From contig OX457026.1 of assembly GCA_949752745.1 (NCBI GenBank), positions 47,129,256-47,193,255 on the forward strand: a stretch of 64,000 nucleotides of DNA, given 5' to 3'. Within the stretch, counting starts at the first letter, position 1, and each line of letters begins with the position of its first letter. The DNA is from Protula sp. h YS-2021. Lineage: Eukaryota; Annelida; Polychaeta; Sabellida; Serpulidae. A program made the position numbers and the translations under genes. The notes beneath the pieces were generated by a model. That model ran no database searches, was not told the DNA's origin, and worked only from the letters and a program-made list of their open reading frames with translations. This document shows, one piece after another, positions 1-13,059 of the stretch.

Positions 1-2310
1 GCCGTCCATCCTAGCAACCAAGAAGCGACTGGTGTCTTCAGCGGAACCAACTCTCCAGGCCAAGAAGCTAAGGTGAACAATAGAAAGCCGGCTGCTCCTT
101 CGAAGCAGAGGTATCCATTACTCAAAATATCCGGTCGACATCGCGCTCCGATCTCGCACAGACACTTACGAAGAACTCGTTTCTCCATCAATTAGGTCGA
201 GTGCAAAGGAACCCGTAGCGAGGCTAAAGAATTTTTGGCAAGCTTGACAATCAGTCGTTCGCCCCCAAACAAATAGTCCGTTGATTGCACCCCTTTACCG
301 TTTTCAAGGGACGGCTGGGGTCACCAGAATTTTCCTCCGTTGGCCAAGCTTCCCAATCTTTCTTTAGTCATGCCGTACTAGCTCCAACCAATAAGGAACT
401 GGCGTTAGATATGATGAACCTTGAACTGTAAGACAAAGAGCCATAGAAAAGATGGCTGTGGACACTCAAGAGTTTTTCAGTCTACTCTTGTACCACAAAG
501 TTGGAGAGTTGGTGCCTACTCATACACTTGTCACAATTCAATCAGTTCTAACATCTCAAATCATTCAAGAGGGGCACTCAGCATCTTATCAAATCTAGTC
601 AGGGCATGTGGGCCATATCAGTGAATCCCTTTACATTCCGATGTGCAAAACCTCTCGACGTTATCTGTCCTTCACGTACGGAGAGATGAGCTATCGGTTC
701 TTTGTTCTACCGTTCAAGTTGTCGACAGTACCGTTTGTGTTCACCAACCGTTTGTGACCACTTTGCTCAAACAGTACTGCGACCTCTATCTATTCCAAGA
801 AGTCGGAGTTGGTTCCGGTTCAATGGATAGACCTTATGGACGACCTCATAGATGTTGAAAGGGTTAAGAGCGTTCCCACTCAAAATCAGATTGAAAAATT
901 GTCAACTGTGATTGCTCAATTCGTGTCTACTCCCAAGCCTCAAGCTTATCTGTTAGAGTCACTTCTCGGTTTGTTAGTTGCCACGGAGAAGACGGTTGAC
1001 TTAGGCAGGTACCATTTTCGCCAGTTTCAGCGTGTGGTTTTCGCGCCGCTGCATCGTGGCTGGTCGCCACATCATTGACTACGGCTCTACTTACTGGCAC
1101 TGAGGCATCTCGACTGGCGGTCGCATCAGGCCAGTCTCCTGAAAGGCGTGCGTTTCCCTCTTCCATCTATATCAAGACAGGTATAGAACTATGCGTCTAG
1201 GAACGATTGGGGATTATTTTTCCAAGAGAACACTTGGAAGGGGCAGTGGTCTGCTCACGGCCGCACATCGGGTATCAATGTGTTGGAAAGGAAGGCAGTA
1301 TTGGTTGCTTGTGGACTGCTCTACGTTTCTCAAGAGGCACGCGTTCAGTTTTTGGTGGACTCTCAGACAGTGGTCTCTTGTTTGTTCAAGCAGGGCGGCC
1401 CGCGTTCACCGATGTTCAATCGACTCACCAAGTAGGCTTCTTCGGTGCTCGGGACAATGATTTTATCATTCAAGCGTCACACAGGTATATCGGGTTATGA
1501 TTTACCGGTGATGTATTGTCGGATTGGCTCAGGTCCTTTCAACTGGAGCATCCTCTCTCCGACATTTCAGTGGTACCTGGGGATATGTCCATGGTTTTGA
1601 AATATCTCAGTCTCTACTTTTCCATCGCTCTCTCCGACATGACAGTGGTACCTGTGGATATGCCCATGGTTTTGAAATATCTCACGTTTCTACTTTTCCA
1701 TCGCTGTATTATTTCAGACAAGTCATTTATCTTGAAACGTGTTTTCGTTGTGGCCTTGCGGTCGGCAAAACCGCCACAGGGAAGTACACGTATTGCAAAA
1801 CTCCATTAGTTAATGGTTCATGGGGGCGGCTGTCCTGAACCATTACCGTTTTGTTTTACCAAGAGGCACATTGGGACCGAGAGCTTAGGTACGTTTGAAC
1901 AAATTGTGACACCAGCCTTTCGGGATATGAGGTTACGTGGCAGTTTCGACACCGCGTCGTTGTGCCCCGTCTTCCTACTACGCGCGTATAGTAAACGATC
2001 AAGTTGTTATCGTAGCCCGTTACAGCCTCGTCTGTTTATATCTTTCATGCATAGTATCACGGTAGATCTTTACCAAGATATCTCATATCAAGAAAACCAT
2101 GTTGTTAGCATATGCTGATATAATTAAAGAACATGAAGATGTCATTCAAAAGCGATTGTCAATTAAAGCTCATTAGGTTAGACATGTAGCGCGTTCTTTG
2201 TGTATTGCTAATGGCGTGTCAATGTGTGAGGTATTACGGGTTGGCTGTTGGGTTTCGTCGAACACGTTTATAAAACATTATTTACAAAAATATACAAGTG
2301 ATGAATAATT
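1..2310 (+). mobile_element. DIRS-like tyrosine-recombinase retrotransposon, decayed
   Basis: Conceptual reading in several frames gives the DIRS order of reverse transcriptase, RNase H and tyrosine recombinase. RT is seen near 640-850 (FFVLPFKLSTVPFVFT, then a degraded catalytic box). A linker with LLGLLVATEKTVDLGR lies at 940-1010. RNase H runs from about 1280 to 1560 (RKAVLVACGL, LVDSQTVVSCLFKQGG). The recombinase runs to about 2300, with a catalytic-type H..RH region near 2170 and a terminal Tyr context FIKHYLQKY near 2265-2290. Many stops and frame changes show it is dead. The left end lies outside the window. The same linker motif recurs on the minus strand near 47.7 kb. Confidence 0.72.
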
Positions 2311-5044
2311 TGCATAGTCTTGGCTCGTTTGTTGCTGCTGAATCGGTGATTCATCATAGCACTCCTTCCTGCAGGATCCATCAGCAATCTGGCAAAAAGA
2401 AAGCTTACAAGAAAAAGGCCGCTAGGTGGACTCCGTGTGGAGGCACCGCGCGACTCTACACCAACGGCATGTAACCCTGCCAGCACGTGACTGATGCTGT
2501 GGCGGCTCGGCACAGTGGGATCTTGTACTATGGTCTGGGTTTTAGAGAGTGCGTTTTTCGCACATGGTATAACACATGGGTCGGTACATGTGGTGATGCC
2601 GAAGTCGGCTAGTAAGTTATGTGTACCTCTCTTATGGAATAGAGTGGGGAGGACGTTAGCTCCTATCAGACTGTGTGTTTCTGTGTTCAAGCTTCATATT
2701 GTTTGTTAGTAATGTGTACTTTGTGGTGAAACCCTACTTAACATTGTTATTTGTCATGGAATGGGCAGTTCGCGGTGAGAAATTGAATTCAATAGCTCTG
2801 TGTTGGCTGTTAGGCGCGCGTACTATATTTAGCTCCAGACACCATGTGCGTGCACACTGCATGACTCAAATCAGACACACATCAGCTTCGGACAGCTCTT
2901 CTTATGCCATTTCAACATGTGCTTAGTAGATATTTTTTGACATGCTATATTTTTGTGTGTTTTGTGAAAAATAAATAAACAAAATGATCGTTTCGTGGGG
3001 ACAATGTACAAGTAATATAAGAACAAAGGCAACACAATAGTTGGATGTTACTGTTTATCATTGGAAAAAAGGAACGTTTAACAAACATAAGTTCTTTTCT
3101 GCAATGGGTGAAACATATAAGGGGGAAGTAAGCTTCTATCAGTTTCCCAAGACCTTATTTTAAGAACGGAAAAATAGACGAAACGCACATTTTGGTTCGG
3201 GGTTTATCTTTGCAGTCACAGCAAAATAATTTGGATGCGTGAAATGCTGAATAAATGATAAATCTAATGCATGTCCGTCTTGCATCATTCCGTACCCTTC
3301 TAGTTTCATGTAATCGCGTAATTTTTCATGGATACAGTATTCATACTGAGCTAGTGGTAAATAGTTATATAGGTCGAAAATTGTAACTTTTGGTAATATA
3401 TTTATATACTGTGAAGATGTGTGCAATGTAAAAGGGTTCGAAAAATAACACATATTACCAATATCCAACTTGTCTTTTATTACTTCCTTTCTGTCTTCTA
3501 TTGAACCATCTGGGTCAGTATCAAAGCCCACATTTTTCGCTAAGTTACAAAGCTCTAAAACCCCGATTCTTTTTTGTCCGATGACAGAAATACCTCTCGT
3601 CTTTCAGTAGTTTTGAAGCTCTTTCACAGAATACTTCTTAAACTACATATTCGTATTTCAATTTGAAAGCATGAAAAACGAAGCGAATTTCTTAATTTTT
3701 TTTTATGAACATACACGTAAACGTTAATTTGGACTGTAGTTTGTGATAGAAATGGATATAAGTTTTTGAAGTACAGTTCGTTATCTTTTTCTGGAAAACT
3801 GTGGAAAAGCAGGGAAGAATAGATATACAGGAATGAAACAGGAATAAAACATGTATCACAGGTAAATAAACTTGTCAGGATGTCATTTATCTTCATATTT
3901 GCGAGAAAAGAAAAGCGAATGACCCCTGAAAAGATTGGTCATTTACCAAAAAGAAAAAAAGGATCTTGGTATTAAAACTGAAAACATAGTTGGATATAAC
4001 ATACAGCATCCTGTATTTCCCATTGAATTTCATAAGACAGTACGCGCGGGGAGCATGTGTGTGTTTGGCATTCAAACACAGCTGGTGCTATTTATAGCTC
4101 TCCCGGAGCAGGCCTATTTCTTTCATTTCTGCCTTTCCTGGACAATGCCTTGTAGACTGTATGTCAACCACTCCGTATGCATTTGGTGTTCAGTTCGAGT
4201 CTCCCACAGTGATGGCTTCGTAGTCTACAAGTCTATATTTTTGAAATTAAAACTGAATTATTTAATTTCGTAATACTCAGTTACAATCTTCGGTATTTCT
4301 AGATGCTTTAAAATTACATACAAAGCTTGTGCTAGGTAGCAAAAAACCACTAAAGCCAGAAGTTGCAAAACCGAAATTACAACCATCCTCTCCATCTTAA
4401 TGAGCTCTTTCATATCCTACATAAAACTTGTAAATCCAAACTCTGGTTCCGGAGGTATCCCTAGTACTTAAAACATAAGTAAATTTTTAAATGATGTAAA
4501 ATCAAAAAGACCTCAAATGAACACAAAGCTAATACCATCGTGTTCACTACGCCACGATCACACTATATCCTAAACGTGGTCCTGTCGCGCCTTGTAATAA
4601 ATCCGCACATCACCAGTTTCCTGCAAAGTCCGCTCGCTCCAAAGCTCATTCGCCACTCAACAATACATAAAAACGGGAAAGAGACCGCACTCGGCACTCC
4701 GACAACGCACACATATTCAAGACATCCCACACTGCAACAAAGCACAGTGGGGCACAAACCACATCAAACACACACATACAAGAAAAAGAAATTGAACTCA
4801 TATTCCGACACATTCATCCATATTCCGACAACAGCCCCCCTTTTAAGAAAACACCTAAGCCATTTTCAAACAATTTTGGAATATGGATACCTTAATATTT
4901 AAGTCGCATATACCTCATCACAAACATTATAGCACTACATAAGCGACAGCATGTCGACGCTTTTACGACAAACACTCTCGAAACATGTCAATACTCTACT
5001 TTTTAAACATGGTAGTACCTTGAATAATACAAAATGCTCATTGT
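2311..5044. other. Non-coding stretch without a supportable gene
   Basis: AT-rich sequence without recognisable transposon domains or RNA genes. The longest open stretch is a 123-codon one on the minus strand (3160-3531), listed separately. The remainder holds short chance ORFs only. Confidence 0.5.
3160..3531 (-). pseudogene. Possible exon or fragment of a SWIM/YqaJ-type protein
   Basis: The 123 codons have protein-like composition, unlike the surrounding shadow ORFs. The segments KLRDYMKLEGYGMMQDGH and HPNYFAVTAKINPEP recall, from memory, the N-terminal part of large invertebrate proteins that carry a SWIM zinc finger and YqaJ nuclease domain. No SWIM cysteines are visible here, the first codon is not clearly a start, and no partner exon was found. 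It could be a host exon or a fragment of a multicopy family. The call is an inference with low confidence. Confidence 0.25.
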
Positions 5045-6079
5045 CTTTTCTACAGATTGCAGTTTAGATTCTGCTCAAGGAGTCAACGCCAAGGTTGTCG
5101 CTTCCTTTGATCGCTTTAATATCAAAGGCATAATTCTGTAGAAAAAGTGCCAAGCGCATCAACCGTCCACTTTCGACTTAACCCGTCTGCAGGTAGGCAA
5201 GCGGAGCGTGGGCTATCTCAAGAGGAAAGTGAGTTCCGTAGAGATACTTAACGAAGCGCATAACGCCAAACACTATCGCCAAGCATTCGCTGAGTGTTTT
5301 TCATGATCCAATAAATTGCGGCTGGCGTTAGCGATGGGAAACGTGCCAACTGCTGAAGTAATACTGCTCCACTCCAAAATCATATGCATCCGTGCGTAAC
5401 ACGTAGGGTTTGTCACATTTTTGATAGCCTAACCGTCAAATTGGCTTTCTTGATGCGTGTAAACCGTTCCCGTAACACAACAAGGTGGTCATCCCAGTTA
5501 CCAGTGTGTGGTAATATATGTCAACGTAGTTTTCTTCGTTTTGCATTCCATTAAGTAGCCGCTTCTTCACTCTATTGAATACTGTTCCTTTCAGACCGAA
5601 AGGTTTTCAACGGAACTGATAGGTCGTCGAAAACGCCGTGACGTTTCATCAATGGTTATTTGCCAATATCCCTTGGTGAAGTCAATCTTGGAAAATACCG
5701 TATCGTTGCCAACTTTCGCCATGATATCTTCCCCATCGACGGAGTGTCAGACTTTGTCACGCTATTCAGCTGTCTGTAGTCCACACAGAAACACAGAATA
5801 CTTTTCCTTTACAAGCACAATCAGTGAATTGACAGAGACTCTTCTCTCACTCCAGCCTTTAATATCTCCCTGAATTCACGATCAATGTCTTGCTTGGCAT
5901 ACGGCATCGGACAGGGTTTGATAATTACAGGTTATCAATTCTATTTTGTGCTCGCCCAGTGACGTCTCTTCAGGAACGACGGCGAAAATACACCGGAATA
6001 GGTTTCGTACTTGGCTTCTCTGGGTATGTGAGAGCTCTGGGTGGATGTGCACATCATCGATAGTCTCCGTCTGTTGCAC
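5045..6079 (-). pseudogene. Ty3/Gypsy reverse transcriptase and RNase H
   Basis: The RT N-terminus is read at 6079-5882 (LSHTQRSQVRNLF, EHKIEL). The fingers and palm follow at about 5870-5590 (FCVDYRQLNSVT). RNase H is at about 5420-5050 (PYVLRTDAYDFGV, ECLAIVFGVMRF, IKGSDNLGVDSLSR). Multiple stops and frameshifts are present and the YxDD box was not found intact. This lies 3' of the integrase in element orientation. Confidence 0.7.
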
Positions 6080-7190
6080 TTACGGCAAAATATCAAGCAC
6101 TGACGCGCACTCACCCTCATCGTCGTCCTCTGGTCCTGTAACCGCCACACGTGCAAAAGCTGCAACGATGACATCTTCCGGCTCCGTTGGATCCACTACG
6201 CACTCAACACACTCCTTGAGGAGATTAGCGTGGTAAACCTTCCTCTTCCCGTGTATATCCAGCTCGTAAACCATACGGTTTAGCACTTTCGTAACTTTAT
6301 AATGTCCCTTCCACTGTAGCAATTATTTGTTCTGAGCAGTCAGCAGAAGTAAGTAAGCTTTCTGTCCTTCCGTGAATCGGCGATCTTTCGTCTTGCGGTC
6401 GTTGTGGTGCTAGTACATCCATGGTGCCTCCAGAAGATTCGTGGCAAACTGACACGTATCCTTAAGGCGGTTTCGGAGATTGACGTTTCCTTGTTTAACC
6501 AGATCTCCTTAAGAACGCCTAGTGGGCCCCGTACGCGACGGCCGTAGAGTAGCTCGAACGGCGAAAACCCCGTGCTCGCATGTGGTACCTCCCGGTACGC
6601 GAAGAGAACTACAGGAAGATACCTGTCCCAATCCTTCGGACGTTCCTTGCACATCCGCGTTAACACGCTTTTTAGCACTCCATTGATCCGCCCACAAAGG
6701 CCATTACACTTTGGGTTATAAGGCGTCGTAAACAGTTGCTTTAACAAGATCAGGCGCGTCAATTCTGCCATCAACTCTGACGTAAACTGAGTGCCGCGGT
6801 CACTCAAAATCTCCTTCGGAAACCCAACTCTACTGAACACTTTCAGCAGAGTTTCAGCGACATAAACTGTCTCTATCCTCTTCAGGGGTATTGCTACTGG
6901 GTAGCGATTCGCGTAGTCGACTACCGTCAATACATACCGTTTTCCATTCTCCGACACAAGAGTGATCGGCCCTACGATGTCTACTTCCACTCTGTCGAAG
7001 AGCGTGACAATTAAAGGCACCTTGCGAACCTCTCCTTTGAGTATCGTACGCCGAAAGACGTCACACGACTAACAGAACCACTTCACGTTCCTGCTGATGC
7101 CTGGCCAATGGAAGTTGCCTGTAATCTTGTCAGCAGTCTTCCTGGTGCCGAGGTGGCCTCCAACGATCTATTCATGCGCTACTGCCATGA
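6080..7190 (-). pseudogene. Ty3/Gypsy integrase
   Basis: Reading the minus strand, an H2C2 zinc-binding region lies at about 7190-7040 (HWPGISRNVKWFC, interrupted by stops). The catalytic core at 7020-6340 is open for 226 codons and shows the D,D,E arrangement: VDIVGP, SDRGTQFTSE, then a degraded region around NPKCNGLCGRINGVLK in which the final Glu is not evident. The C-terminal part at 6322-6080 (VYELDIHGKRKVYHANLLKE) is a GPY/F-type tail in another frame. RT follows immediately, which is unusual for Gypsy elements. Confidence 0.75.
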
Positions 7191-7424
7191 CACGTTCTCG
7201 TAGTGGCTTCGGTACGACTATCTGCTTTTGCTTGACTTCGGTGCCGTTCCGTAGTTCGGAATAGTAGCACATCAGCAACCCCTTCTCCACAACATAACGG
7301 AAGCCTCCTGCCTTGCGTGACTTAACATTGTCCCTGCTTCCGCAAATTTCGACTTGTTCTGTAGAGAGACGTCTTCCTGTTGCATCCGGAGATGATCTGC
7401 ACTCTTCAAGTCGTTCAACTTCAG

Positions 7425-7880
7425 TTACAATGTAGACAGTGGCTTCATTAACTTCTCCGCCCTCACTGTCTGCGCAGGTGTCATCACTGCAGAAACAGTT
7501 GCCGCCTCAGTTTCCTGCCCCGGTTGTGGATGCGGTGTGTCACTGTTATCGCCGACTTGACCAGTACTCTTTGATTCTGTTTCTGTCTTCTTCGCTAGAG
7601 AAGAAATGTTGCCAATGATAAGTTCGTAGGGCTGGTTCGGAATGACCACCGCCTCTAACATGCCAGTGTAAACCGGCGTTTCAACGTTCAAGTGGAAACC
7701 TCCTTATCGTACTGTCCATCAAAACACAATCGCTGATCTCACCCGTCATCTGACCCTGTTTCACGAGATCCTTCTTCACAACTGCCCTGTCGTACCCAGT
7801 ATCTCTCAGGACGATCACTTTGTGCTCCGCGACCATTCCGCGGTAGTCATTTAATCGTGTCTAACTTGTCATAAATGGTT
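7425..7880 (-). pseudogene. Retrotransposon aspartic protease region
   Basis: On the minus strand the region around 7800 reads as a D-T-G active-site context followed by hydrophobic strands. The last open stretch (7691-7425) has PVYTGMLEAVVIPNQPYE and LIIGN, typical of the C-terminal half of Gypsy-type retropepsins. Several frame breaks separate the catalytic Asp from the C-terminal half. Position between Gag and integrase fits. Confidence 0.55.
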
Positions 7881-8000
7881 CCAGTGTACGGTAACGTGTC
7901 TCCGTTTGCCGGGGTAAATTCCCGTCCTTGACGTTGTAGTCGACAATAGCCTTCGCAGATGTCATCGCAGTGGCGCCCATATTCGATCCCGTTGCGGACT

Positions 8001-8358
8001 TCAGCTTTCCACTGGGTTGTTTACGCCATGAGCGCGCTGAATACTGCCCACTCTGCTCCTGTTTGAGCTTCCGGCATTCACGCGAGTAATGGCCGGGCTT
8101 GCCGAAGTTGTAAAATGAAACAGTCGTTGGACTCTGATTTGAATGTCGTTGTCCACCAGCGTTTCATTGTGGTGGCATGCGGCTTTGCTCAACTTTAGAC
8201 TTTCCTTGGTTAATGTTGCCGCCATGAACCTCAAGGTACTTCTCAGCTAGTTGTACAGCCCGATCGATGGTATCCGGCGCCCGCGCTCTCAAAAATAAGT
8301 TTAGTTCACAAACGAACATGTTCACAAACTGTTCACGCAACAACAAATCGCACCGCAC
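8001..8358 (-). pseudogene. Gag C-terminal fragment with degraded zinc knuckle
   Basis: The upstream part (8358-8164) reads as the end of a retroviral-type Gag capsid region (LLLREQFVNMFV, IDRAVQLAEKYLEVHGG). A second frame (about 8120-8040) carries GKPGHYSRECRK, the second half of a CCHC zinc knuckle. The first cysteine pair is altered, because only one Asn-Phe-Gly-type context precedes it. The two frames are no longer joined. It is the first domain of the minus-strand Gypsy element and lies directly before its protease. Confidence 0.6.
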
Positions 8359-8360
8359 AT

Positions 8361-9359
8361 CAAAAGTCTTTTCGAGTCCTCGTATTTCGAGTCCTCGTGT
8401 GAGGAATCTTGTGACTTGCCAATGGGCAAGTTTTACGTCTGTTTCCGGCGGAACTCAGCACTGGAGATTAGGATGGTATCGAAAAAGAACAGTCGTTTCT
8501 AATGTTTTACGTAATTGACCATCGCTATGGAGACAGGTCTCATTCAAAAAAACCGCAATTTAAAATTTCAAGTCTTTATTTTTACAACAACTCAGCAAAA
8601 TATACAACTATCCAAGAATTTGCACAGCTTTTGTTTTTTATCCAACACTAAATAAAACTGATTCACTATTCAATACTTTGCCTCAAAAAGAATTTTACTA
8701 AGAAGATGTCGTTTGATTACCCCATTCAAACACCACAGTGACAACACCCTTTGCACCAATAGGTCTCACACCTGACGTGTGGCCTCTATGCTTTGACAAA
8801 ATCAACTGCCGTTGGTGCAACAAGCGCGTTCCTTATATACTAGCGGGACGATTCGTGCCGGTAGGTACGCTCTCAAGAGCAAGAGCACTTATTTCGTGAT
8901 CTTGCAACAGCACATCAGTGCATTAGAAATGCATGTTTTAAAACAGGTTCTTCAAATTCGGGGCCCAGAATTAGAAGGAAAGGCATTGATGTGTCTGATT
9001 TTCTATTTTCTGACGTAACTGACCATGGTGGCGTTGCTGATTAGATCGTCTGATCGGTGACCACCCAAGCTAATGACTGGCTGGGGGGTATGCTACCCCA
9101 CCATATACCGACTAACTTGAACGTTTTGATTAGATATATAAAGATTTTAGATATGATGTCTGGATAAGACCCCTACCCCTGGAACCGATCGATCTCTGAT
9201 TAAGCCTGTTGAGCGATTTCTGACTTGTCTATCTGGAAATGTCATGAGATTTCTGGATTATGACCACCGCCACCCTCCCTGGGAACCGATATCTGATTGA
9301 CCTTGTTGAGTAATTTCTCAATTTCTCTAGAAATGTCCTGAGACCTCTCGATGATGATC
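8361..9359. other. Intergenic DNA without a recognised gene
   Basis: No retrotransposon domain, RNA gene or clear repeat was recognised. It probably includes the 5' end of the minus-strand Gypsy element, but no LTR pair was seen. Confidence 0.4.
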
Positions 9360-9770
9360 CCCCTGAGGTGGCAAATTGGGATTTTTGTGCAGTTATACGT
9401 TACAAACAATTCTGAACATTTTTCATTTCCGAACTCTCCGCTCCATTGAGATTTTGGCATAGTTTAACGTTTCAGGCAACTCATTTTCCATTTTCAGACC
9501 CCCTCCCTTCCCCAAGCCAGAAAACTGAGATTTTTTATAGTTATGCGTTTCAGATAATTCTGAACATCTTTTTTTTCTTGTCACACCCCTTCCTTAATGC
9601 GGAGAATTGCGATTTTGGCATAGTTTTATGTTTCATGCAATTTTTAACATTTTTCATTTTTTTCGCTTTTGACCTTAAGGCGGGAAAATCAGGTTTTTGC
9701 ATAGTTATACCTTTTAGACAATTTTGAACCTCTTTGATTTCCGAACCCCCCTCCGTCCTATCCCACCTCA
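9360..9770. repeat. Diverged tandem satellite, about 80-100 bp units
   Basis: Units share a core of the type GATTTTTGCATAGTTATA followed by a TTTCAGACAATTCTGAACAT-like segment and a C-rich spacer. About four to five diverged units are present. The same core, better preserved, forms the array at 62120-62890. Confidence 0.6.
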
Positions 9771-10333
9771 AGCCTATATAGCATCTGAGGCAGATATGAT
9801 TACTTTTACAGACCATAACTTCAAAACTACTGGACCGGTTTCAACCATTTTTGTTCTCCATAATGTTCAACAGGATTTTGTCTTAAATGGAGAGTTACTA
9901 AACGCTGAGATTTCATATGTGAAGAACGTTCAAACTGCGTTTACACATCAAAAAGCAAGACATATATTGAATAGATTTATCGATATACTTTGAGGACAGT
10001 GCTTAACTCAATAACAATATTGCAACATTTATTGATTTATAAAGGCTTTATTACTAAATTTAGTCAAATAAACCTGTTTTTCATCTGTTTTTCGTATGTT
10101 TCATTCTTTTCCACACCACTCTGCTCTTCCTTGTCATTTTCTTCGTCACTGCCTTCACCATTTTTTCACAGAATGCATTGCTTTTTTTTATAGTGCTTTT
10201 AGTTCCTTTAATTACCCGTAATGTTTCTCATCAACAAAGCAATTAAAGTCTTTTAAAATGTTTTTGTAAGAGTAGTCCGATATATGAGATGTAGTATGTG
10301 TATATACAGTTTTTGCTTACATGGAGCCGAGAG
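9771..10333. other. Intergenic DNA before the BEL element
   Basis: AT-rich with T-rich tracts. No gene or repeat could be supported. Confidence 0.4.
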
Positions 10334-11324
10334 TGTGAGTGCCACTGTCAGCATTGCAGTGCAAGCTTATGTGCATGGTATAATAGCTGTATGTATTATA
10401 CGAGAAACGTTTCTTTGTCAACAATGAATATTAACATTGTTCTTCGTGTTTCAATTTAGGCTGAATTGCCTGCGCTGTAGGTTAATATGGGCGTATACAG
10501 TAACGCCGTGCAATTTCATTTATATTTAATTTCGCGCAGTTTTCTCTGTTATTGCATGTGCGTTTGTTGAAGATGTCAAATATTTGTTGGTTGTATAATA
10601 GATAATAGATTAAGCTTAAGGTTGCCTATCTCTAATTCATGTTTAATATTATGTATGGCGCAGTCCCTTGAGCGAATATAATTTAGGGGCGCAAAAATTT
10701 AGCGTGTATGGAATGTAAATGTCAACTCAATTTCACTGCTTGAGGATCCCGAATCATCAAGAACCTGTGTTCTTCTTCTTATTTAGTTGTTTTTGAGATG
10801 CCAGATGATCGTGAATTTTCGTGATAGAAATATTTAGAGAGCTAATAGTCACTCGTGAAAATTCCTTTTACAAAATTGTAAGTGTTTTGTTGAAAATTTA
10901 TTGTGCCTCTGTCGAATTGGAGTAGAAAGGTTGTTATGAAATTCGAAATGATACGCCAGAGAGACCCAATGTTCGGTAAGCATTATTGTTTATGTATTAT
11001 TTGTTCTATTTAAGCAATATCTAATTAATTACGTGACGATTAAGTCTCTGAATTTCTGTTCAAGAGGTTTGTTGTATTTCTTAATTTACATTGCAATGTG
11101 CTTATGATATAGGTGTACATGTAATGTAAACATGTATTACCTTATCGTGGTAAATGCCAATTTAAGAAGAGTTTACAGTGTTGTTGTACAGCTAAAAACC
11201 CCATTTTAAGTTTGTTATTAATTTTCGCAGATAACCACTAACTAGATGATGTGAAGAACTGCGAAATAAAAGCAAGAAGGCGCGTAATCACATTGTTGTT
11301 TCTCTGCAAGCACACATACTTTAC
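10334..11324 (+). repeat. 5' LTR of the BEL/Pao element
   Basis: Matches 16145-17136 along its length, including the shared start TGTGAGTGCC and the shared stretch ending TACTTTAC. Differences include a 20-odd base insertion relative to the 3' LTR near 10642-10670 and scattered substitutions, so insertion is not recent. Confidence 0.8.
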
Positions 11325-11553
11325 GGTTATCGAACGGTTCTCATTTGGATAATTAACCCGTTTGTCATCACCATGAACTCGAGAAGAAATGGCCGCGCAC
11401 TTAAGCGCTCACGAACTGGATATTTAGGGCAACTAACTAAACTGATTAAAAATGTGAAGAACTCATGATGGACTCCATAAACAAGTATAGTGTAGAAAAC
11501 CACTGTGTTCTTATCGATGATGCGTTTGAAAGGTTCAAAACCGGACATTCACA

Positions 11554-12877
11554 ATGATTCAACAGCATGATAAATCAGGACGATATTTCACAACCAGAAC
11601 ATTCGTTCGAAAGCCAGTCAAAAATCTAGCGAAGTATAAAGAACGCACAAGTAAATGGATAAATGCAGTACTAAAACTGAACCAGTTAGAAGAAAAGCAA
11701 AACTCTTACGTAGTGAGCGTGAACTTGCGCTTCGCAAGCAAGCCTTAGAATATAAAAAACGAACTGCCATGCGCAGAGCTCGAGGAATCGCTATTACACA
11801 GTGAGGAAACACGCCCGGGACCAAGTACAGCAAACATTTCCCCATCAAATGTAATTACTGCTCCGTCTCGTCTACCAGATGACCAGTCGACGGCCGCATC
11901 TTCGGGAAAGCAGGTACACAATTACCCAGTGACCCAACTAGCCTCTATAACGGCCTCATACAGTCGCAACGAGCCATCGCAACTGAGTTTCAACGCAAAT
12001 ACCGGAGCAAATCAGCTAGTACCACCAACAAATGCAGAACTGGAGAACGCATTTACACGACTAGCAAACTCTATTCAAGAAGGTTTAAACTTACCGAAAC
12101 CTGAACTGTTCTCGTTGTCGTGGGGGCAATTCGATAGATTACTGTAAATTCATGAGCAATTTTGTTACAAATATCGAAAATTATTGATTCAATATTGTTG
12201 TGGAGAGGCTAAGGCATGTATCGAGGACTGTGTCCCCCTCGAGGCAAGTGACGGGTATTCCCGAGCAAAAAAAAATCCTGTATGAAAATTATGGGAAACC
12301 ACATGTTGTAGCTAGGGCTTACATAGGGCGACTCATATCTGATCCGGAGTTGAAGGAGAATGATATCGATGGGTTGGTAAGGCTATCTCGTGATATGGAA
12401 AGGTGCGAGATAACCTTATCAAACATGGGCTTCAACTCGGACATGAATAACACTGAAAATCTGAGATGTATCGTAAAGCGTCCACCTATGCACATCAGAA
12501 CGAAATGGGTGGAAAAGGCCCATAGCATTATAGAATCAGGCAGAGAACCTAACTTTTGTGACCTGTCACAATTCATAAAGGGGAGGGCACAAGTAGTTGG
12601 CACCATGTGTGGCCCGGATTTAGTCAGAGGTACAAACAATAAAAAGATGCCTACTAGCTTTGACAGGTCACAGGGGTGAATGTTTAAAATCGATAGGTCA
12701 AAGGACCGTAAACACACGATCTATTATGCGACGAGTGGGAAAACCCCACCCAAGTGCTGGTGTTGTGGAGGTACGTGTAGGCATGTATCGCTCTGTAGTA
12801 AATTCAATGGGTTTAATTCAGAACGACGCAGAGAGTACGTGAAAACAAATAAGCTGTGTAACAATTATCTTGGGTAA
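11554..12877 (+). pseudogene. BEL/Pao Gag with zinc knuckle
   Basis: The N-terminal part reads from 11554 through several frame changes. The best preserved block, 12200-12679, matches the BEL/Pao Gag core (DUF1759 and following region): ENYGKPHVVARAYIGRL, LSRDMERCEITLSNMGF, HSIIESGREPNFCDLSQF. A Cys-His knuckle (CWCCGGTCRHVSLC) follows at about 12755-12800. Frameshifts occur before 12200 and near 12680. The product would coat the retrotransposon RNA in a cytoplasmic particle. Confidence 0.72.
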
Positions 12878-13059
12878 AAACACGTTTCGAAAAATTGTAA
12901 AAAAACCAACAGTTATACAGTTAAGGGGTGCCACTACAAACACTACACATTACTGCATGACAGTTTCCAACCAGTACTAAACCAAACGGGTCTTGTCGCA
13001 AAGGTCAGCGCTACCAGCTCCGCCACTAAGTCGGAATGACTGCAAAAGGTGTGTTTGAG

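Larger units (their letters stand above)
5045..8360 (-). mobile_element. Ty3/Gypsy retrotransposon with integrase before RT (Gmr1-like order), decayed
   Basis: Read on the minus strand the order is gag fragment (8358-8001), aspartic protease (about 7880-7425), integrase (about 7190-6080), reverse transcriptase and RNase H (6079-5045). The sequence motifs are Ty3/Gypsy-type, but INT precedes RT. That order is established for the Gmr1 group of Ty3/Gypsy elements. Frames are broken throughout. I did not find LTRs, so the outer limits are those of the coding remains. Confidence 0.75.

Noticed and set aside
2268..2690. 140-codon minus-strand frame near the DIRS-like element
   Set aside because: Composition is unremarkable, no domain is recognised, and its 3' end overlaps the recombinase remains read on the other strand.
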